This document shows, piece by piece, positions 61,166 to 64,000 of a stretch of DNA of 64,000 nt. This stretch comes from DASSUW01 sp963849695. Lineage in GTDB: Bacteria > Actinomycetota > Thermoleophilia > Solirubrobacterales > Solirubrobacteraceae. A program made the translations under genes and the position numbers. Location of the stretch: NCBI GenBank assembly GCA_963849695.1, contig CAWKIT010000018.1:124001-188000 (forward strand), given 5' to 3'. The notes beneath the pieces were generated by a model. That model ran no database searches. It was not told where the DNA came from and saw nothing but the letters and a program-made list of their open reading frames with translations. Each line of letters starts with the position of its first letter. Positions within the stretch are counted from its first letter, which is position 1.

Positions 61166-64000
61166 TCACGCAGCCGCGTGTGCGGCGAGCGCCGGCCCGA
61201 GCAGCCGGTCGAGCTCAGCGGTCAGCGCGCCGTTGCGCCCGGCCACCTTGTAGCCGTCGCCGAACCGCAGGCACCGCAGGCCCGACCGCGTGTGCATCTC
61301 GAGCACGAACTCGGCGTCGCCGGGATAGCGGTCGATCAGGTCGCGCAGCTCCTCGATCACCGCCGGGGGCAGGCGCGCGGCTTCGACGCGGCGGCGCAGC
61401 GGCACCGGCACCGCGGCGGCGGCCTGGCGCGCGAGCTGCTCCTTCGCCTTCTCGATCTCCGCGTCGGAGGGCGCGAAGCGCTCGGCCTCCTGGACGATGA
61501 TGCAGCTCTTGCCGGCCTCCTTGTGGTCGACGCGGCCGCGCACGAGCACGATCTCGTCCGCCGCCAGCAGCTTCTCGACCGCCTCCAGCGACTTCTCGAA
61601 CACCACGATCTCGATGCTGCCGTCGAGATCGTCGAGCGTGGCGAACATCATCGGCGTGCCCGAGCGCGTGCGGATCTTCTTCGACTCGGTGATCATGCCG
61701 CCGACCTTCACCCAGTCGCCGTCGCGCTGCTCGGCGACCCGGGCGCAGCTGCAGTCGGCCTTCAGGCGCAGCGCCTCGCGCACGCGCTTGAGCGGGTGCT
61801 CTGTGATGAAGAGGCCGATCGACTCCTTCTCCATCGCCAGCAGCTCCGGCCGGTCGCACTCCTCATGCGGGATCGGCGGATGCGCGGGCGCGAACGCGGG
61901 GCCGGCGCCTCCGTCGCCGCCGAGGCCGCCGAGGTCGAAGATCGACCCCTGGCCGATCTGGGCGTCGAGCTGGGTCTTGTGACCCGCCGCCTGGGCCGCC
62001 TCGAGCACCGCGAGCATGCCTTGGCGCGACGCGCCGGTCGAGCCGAACGCGCCGCACTTGATCAGCGCCTCGATCGCCTTCTTGTTGACGGCCCGGGCGT
62101 CGACGCGCTCGCAGAAGTCCCACAGGCTGGTGAACGGGCCGCCCTCCGCCCGGGCGCGCTTGATCGCCTCGACCGCGGCGTGGCCGACGCCCTTCACGGC
62201 GTCCAGCCCGAAGCGGATGTTGCCGTCGACCACCATGAACTCGTGATCGGACTCGTTGACGTCCGGCGGCAGGATCGCGATCCCCATGCTCTCCGTCTGG
62301 CTGACGAAGAACGGCACCTTGTCCTTGGTGTCCATCACCGAGGAGATCAGCGCGGCCATGTACTCGGCCGGGTAGTTCGCCTTCAGCCACGCCGTGCGGT
62401 ACGCGATCAGCCCGTAGCAGGCGGCGTGCGAGCGGTTGAACGAGTAGTCGGCGGACTTCTCGTTGACGTTCCACAGCCACTCGACGACGTCCTCGGCGGT
62501 GCCCGAGGCGCGGCAGCCCTCGACGAACATCGGCTTCAGCTTGGCCATCGCCTCGCGGTTCTTCTTGCCGATCGCCTTGCGCAGATCGTCCGCGCGGGGC
62601 CCGGAGAAGCCGGCGATCGACTTGGCGATCTGCATCGACTGCTCCTGGTAGAGGATCACGCCCTTGGTCGGCTCGGTGATCGGCCGCAGGCGCTCGTCGA
62701 TGTACGTGATCGTGTCCGGGTTCTTCTTGCCGCGCGCGTAGGTCGGGATCTGGTCCATCGCGCCCGGCCGGTACAGCGCGTTGAGCGCGACGAGGTCCTC
62801 GAACTCGTCGGGCCCGACCTTCTTGAGCGCCTCGCGCATGCCCTCGGACTCGAACTGGAACACGCCCACCGAGTCGCCCCGGGCCATCATCTCGTAGGTC
62901 TTCGCGTCGTCCAGCGGGAGCGTCGTCATGTCGATCCGCTCGCCCGTCGAGCGCTCGATGATCGCCAGCGTGTCCTCGATCACGTCGAGGTTGCGCAGGC
63001 CGAGGAAGTCCATCTTCAGGAGGCCGATCTCCTCGATGGGCTTCATCGAGTACTGGGTGACCGTGCGGTAGGCCTTCTGCCCGTCCTCGGCGGTGCCGGC
63101 GTCGGCGAGCTGGAGCGGCACGATGTCGGTCAGCGGGCGGTCCGAGATCACGACGGCCGCGGCGTGGATCGACGCGTTGCGGGCGATCCCCTCGAGCCCG
63201 CGCGCGACGTCGACGATCTGCTTGGCGGTGGGGTCGCGCGCATACTCGGCGGCGAGCGCGGCACCCGGCTGCAGGCACTCCTCGAAGCTCGGCGGGCGGC
63301 CCATGATCGGGTCCGGGATCAGCTTCGCCAGCCGGTCTCCGGCGCCGTATTCGTGGCCGAGCACGCGCGCCGCGTCGCGCGTCGCGGCGCGCGGGAACAT
63401 CTTGCCGAAGGTGATGATCTGCGCCACGCGGTCGGCGCCGTATTTCTCGGTCACGTAGCGGATCACGCGCTCGCGCCCGCGCACGCTGAAGTCGATGTCG
63501 ATGTCCGGCATCGAGACGCGCTCGGCGTTCAGGAAGCGCTCGAACAGCAGGTCGTAGCGGAGCGGATCGACGTCCGTGATCTGGAGGCAGTACGAGACCA
63601 GGCTGCCGGCGGCGCTGCCGCGGCCGGGGCCGACGGCGATGCCGTTGTCCTTGGCGAACTGCACGAAGTCCCAGACGATCAGGAAGTAGGCGTTGAAGCC
63701 CATGTCGTCGATGACTCCGAGCTCCATCTCCATCCGCTCGACCGCCTCGGCCGGCGGCGGGGCGCCGTAGCGGTGCCGCAGACCGGCCTCCACCAGCTCG
63801 CGCAGGTACGCCTTCTCGGACTTGCCGTCGGGGCAGTCGAAGCGCGGGATCAGCTGCTTGCCGAGCTCGATCTCGATGTCGCACCGCTCGGCGATCTCGA
63901 GCGTGGCGGCGACCGCGCCCGGCAGGTCGGCGAACGCCTCCCCCATCTCCTCGGACGACTTGAGGAAGAACTCGTTGTTCTCGAAGCTCATCTTCGGCTG
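61166..64000 (-). CDS. dnaE: DNA polymerase III alpha subunit, C-terminal two-thirds (5' end beyond window)
   Basis: At least 944 residues are visible; the PHP domain and N-terminus lie to the right. Family C polymerase motifs are GPGRGSAAGSLVSYCLQITDVDPL, the catalytic aspartates in MPDIDIDFSVRGRERVIRYV, and GVFQFESEGMREALKKVGP. Also present are HNPY-like NRSHAACYGLIAYRTAWLKANYP, the Helix-hairpin region GVGHAAVEAIKRAR, and a C-terminal OB fold VKVGGMITESKKIRTRSGTPMMFATLDD. The stop TGA lies at 61166-61168. No start codon is assigned because the frame continues past the edge. Confidence 0.95.
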   Translation of the reverse strand, partial: QPKMSFENNEFFLKSSEEMGEAFADLPGAVAATLEIAERCDIEIELGKQLIPRFDCPDGKSEKAYLRELVEAGLRHRYGAPPPAEAVERMEMELGVIDDMGFNAYFLIVWDFVQFAKDNGIAVGPGRGSAAGSLVSYCLQITDVDPLRYDLLFERFLNAERVSMPDIDIDFSVRGRERVIRYVTEKYGADRVAQIITFGKMFPRAATRDAARVLGHEYGAGDRLAKLIPDPIMGRPPSFEECLQPGAALAAEYARDPTAKQIVDVARGLEGIARNASIHAAAVVISDRPLTDIVPLQLADAGTAEDGQKAYRTVTQYSMKPIEEIGLLKMDFLGLRNLDVIEDTLAIIERSTGERIDMTTLPLDDAKTYEMMARGDSVGVFQFESEGMREALKKVGPDEFEDLVALNALYRPGAMDQIPTYARGKKNPDTITYIDERLRPITEPTKGVILYQEQSMQIAKSIAGFSGPRADDLRKAIGKKNREAMAKLKPMFVEGCRASGTAEDVVEWLWNVNEKSADYSFNRSHAACYGLIAYRTAWLKANYPAEYMAALISSVMDTKDKVPFFVSQTESMGIAILPPDVNESDHEFMVVDGNIRFGLDAVKGVGHAAVEAIKRARAEGGPFTSLWDFCERVDARAVNKKAIEALIKCGAFGSTGASRQGMLAVLEAAQAAGHKTQLDAQIGQGSIFDLGGLGGDGGAGPAFAPAHPPIPHEECDRPELLAMEKESIGLFITEHPLKRVREALRLKADCSCARVAEQRDGDWVKVGGMITESKKIRTRSGTPMMFATLDDLDGSIEIVVFEKSLEAVEKLLAADEIVLVRGRVDHKEAGKSCIIVQEAERFAPSDAEIEKAKEQLARQAAAAVPVPLRRRVEAARLPPAVIEELRDLIDRYPGDAEFVLEMHTRSGLRCLRFGDGYKVAGRNGALTAELDRLLGPALAAHAAA

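Overview
The window is very GC-rich bacterial DNA, densely packed, with many ATGA/GTGA/TGATG gene overlaps and frequent GTG or TTG starts. The gene content points to an actinobacterium, most likely of the Thermoleophilia/Solirubrobacterales type. Pointers are a dispersed menaquinone pathway, EgtB/EgtD, GatCAB, a DUF559-type protein, an RTX-like secreted protein and a PknB-like kinase. The taxonomic placement is inference. No tRNA, rRNA, CRISPR array, integrase or transposase was recognised.

Layout. 1-17.2 kb: menaquinone genes in pieces (menE, menB, menA, menC, menH, menD, menF, plus a methyltransferase that could be menG). Interspersed are a lipoate-ligase-like gene, a VOC/VOC/SRPBCC/ArsR operon, azlCD with a divergent XRE-cupin regulator, a PQQ-type sugar dehydrogenase and egtBD. 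17.2-28.7 kb: ilvBN, small membrane proteins, gatCAB, folD, an MFS exporter and a BBE-type FAD oxidase. 28.7-33.6 kb: a DUF559 protein, PcrA/UvrD helicase, a universal stress protein, queuosine salvage and a WYL-like protein. 33.6-43.4 kb: a two-carbon/three-carbon hydroxyacid island, with lutABC diverging from lctP-glcD-glcE-glcF-aceB. The permease would import lactate or glycolate, LutABC oxidise lactate to pyruvate, GlcDEF oxidise glycolate to glyoxylate, and AceB condenses glyoxylate with acetyl-CoA. 43.4-52 kb: cysE, moeB/thiF-like, tusA, three hydrolases and cysK, with one 650-bp gene-free stretch rich in inverted repeats. 52-58.9 kb: an RTX-like protein, a PRC-barrel protein, a Ser/Thr kinase facing a PASTA lipoprotein, an Rrf2 regulator, VanZ, a glycosyltransferase and an HDOD-LuxR regulator. 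58.9-64 kb: gltX, nfo and the 3' part of dnaE.

Two things stand out. First, there are at least three kinds of palindromic element. One pair (about 7.04-7.19 and 49.7-50.06 kb) shares a diverged inverted-repeat arm flanking a central hairpin. Another pair (28.75 and 55.60 kb) shares the loop CCTTTCCCAGGAG, and one of these copies contains the start codon of the DUF559 gene. A third is a 60-bp near-perfect palindrome between menA and menC. Second, four otherwise well-conserved genes (PQQ dehydrogenase, glcD, glcE, rrf2) each carry a single-base frameshift, mostly in a C or G run. This suggests consensus errors more than decay, but it needs read-level checking.
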